From a virus: DNA of 21,834 nucleotides. Shown here one piece after another: positions 21,728-21,834 of this stretch. Location of the stretch: IMG/VR virus record IMGVR_UViG_3300017749_003563, positions 1-21,834 of that record, one strand, 5' to 3'. The stretch's first letter is position 1. Every line of letters begins with the position of its first letter. Under the pieces are notes generated by a model that did no database searches, was not told where the DNA came from, and saw nothing but the letters and a program-made list of their open reading frames with translations. The translations under genes were made by a program, and so were the position numbers.

Positions 21728-21834
21728 ATGACTACTACACAAACACCTACCTATGAAACTTGCGGAAGCATTCCAGTTCCTATTGATATTGACCCAAAGT
21801 GGAACGATAATGACCTTAGAAACATTCAATTCCT
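21728..21834 (+). CDS. Unknown protein, N-terminal fragment (truncated by window end)
   Basis: An open frame from ATG at 21728 to the window edge, about 35 codons: MTTTQTPTYETCGSIPVPID followed by IDPKWNDNDLRNIQF. It is too short to identify. It is preceded by the inverted upstream module E3, so it likely belongs to the same expression class as the primase-helicase and the two unknown genes. The start is supported by that module's spacing. Confidence 0.5.
   Translation, partial: MTTTQTPTYETCGSIPVPIDIDPKWNDNDLRNIQF

Noticed and set aside
1-21834. CRISPR array, tRNA or rRNA genes
   Set aside because: No regularly spaced repeats, cloverleaf sequences or rRNA segments were recognised on either strand.
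21397-21834. Terminal inverted repeat or virus end
   Set aside because: The inverted similarity here is between gene-upstream modules, not sequence ends, and a gene continues past the window edge.

Overview
The window looks like part of a small eukaryotic DNA virus of the polinton-like virus / virophage / small NCLDV-like kind, most likely from an algal host. The core set supports this: double-jelly-roll (DJR) capsid-type proteins, an A32/FtsK-like packaging ATPase, and a primase-polymerase fused to a D5-type SF3 helicase. Two small proteins resemble families shared by large algal viruses and phages. Genes are AT-rich, intronless and tightly packed on both strands. Starts lack Shine-Dalgarno sequences and instead carry AT-rich motifs just upstream. 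A bacterial virus is not formally excluded. Both window ends cut through genes, so no termini are seen.

Layout. 1-6 kb: a partial capsid-like gene (minus), a 2-oxoglutarate/Fe(II) dioxygenase resembling the TET/JBP class (plus), a 1088-aa structural-type protein (minus) and a Lys-rich coiled-coil protein (minus). 5.6-8.5 kb: two related fibre-like genes (plus), a tyrosine-recombinase-like gene (minus) and an HNH-type endonuclease (plus). 8.5-16.1 kb: the morphogenesis block, mostly minus, with a 421-aa disordered protein carrying membrane-active-looking segments, the packaging ATPase, a 493-aa capsid protein, two tiny genes, a 162-aa beta-rich protein, a TAGT-like glycosyltransferase, a DUF5824-like protein, a divergent DUF5754-like protein and a 529-aa capsid-like protein. 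16.2-18.1 kb: a 388-aa beta-rich virion or fibre-type protein, two related helix-turn-helix proteins and a zinc-ribbon protein. 18.1 kb to the end: the primase-helicase, two unknown small genes and a truncated gene.

Four points stand out. (1) By eye, almost every mixed-composition palindromic tetranucleotide is missing or nearly missing (GATC once; GTAC, TGCA, TCGA, GGCC, CCGG and GCGC not found; AGCT and CATG a handful), while CTAG is very common. This looks like selection by several type II restriction specificities. (2) A TET/JBP-like dioxygenase and a TET-associated-type glycosyltransferase occur together, suggesting a DNA hypermodification pathway. (3) Two upstream-element classes are visible: a compact TAGWWWNTATC motif directly before four virion genes, and a longer two-box module about 70-100 bp before the primase-helicase and the three right-end genes. 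This suggests separate temporal classes. (4) Three different DJR-capsid-like proteins are encoded.

All family assignments were made by reading motifs, without database searches. All word counts are manual.
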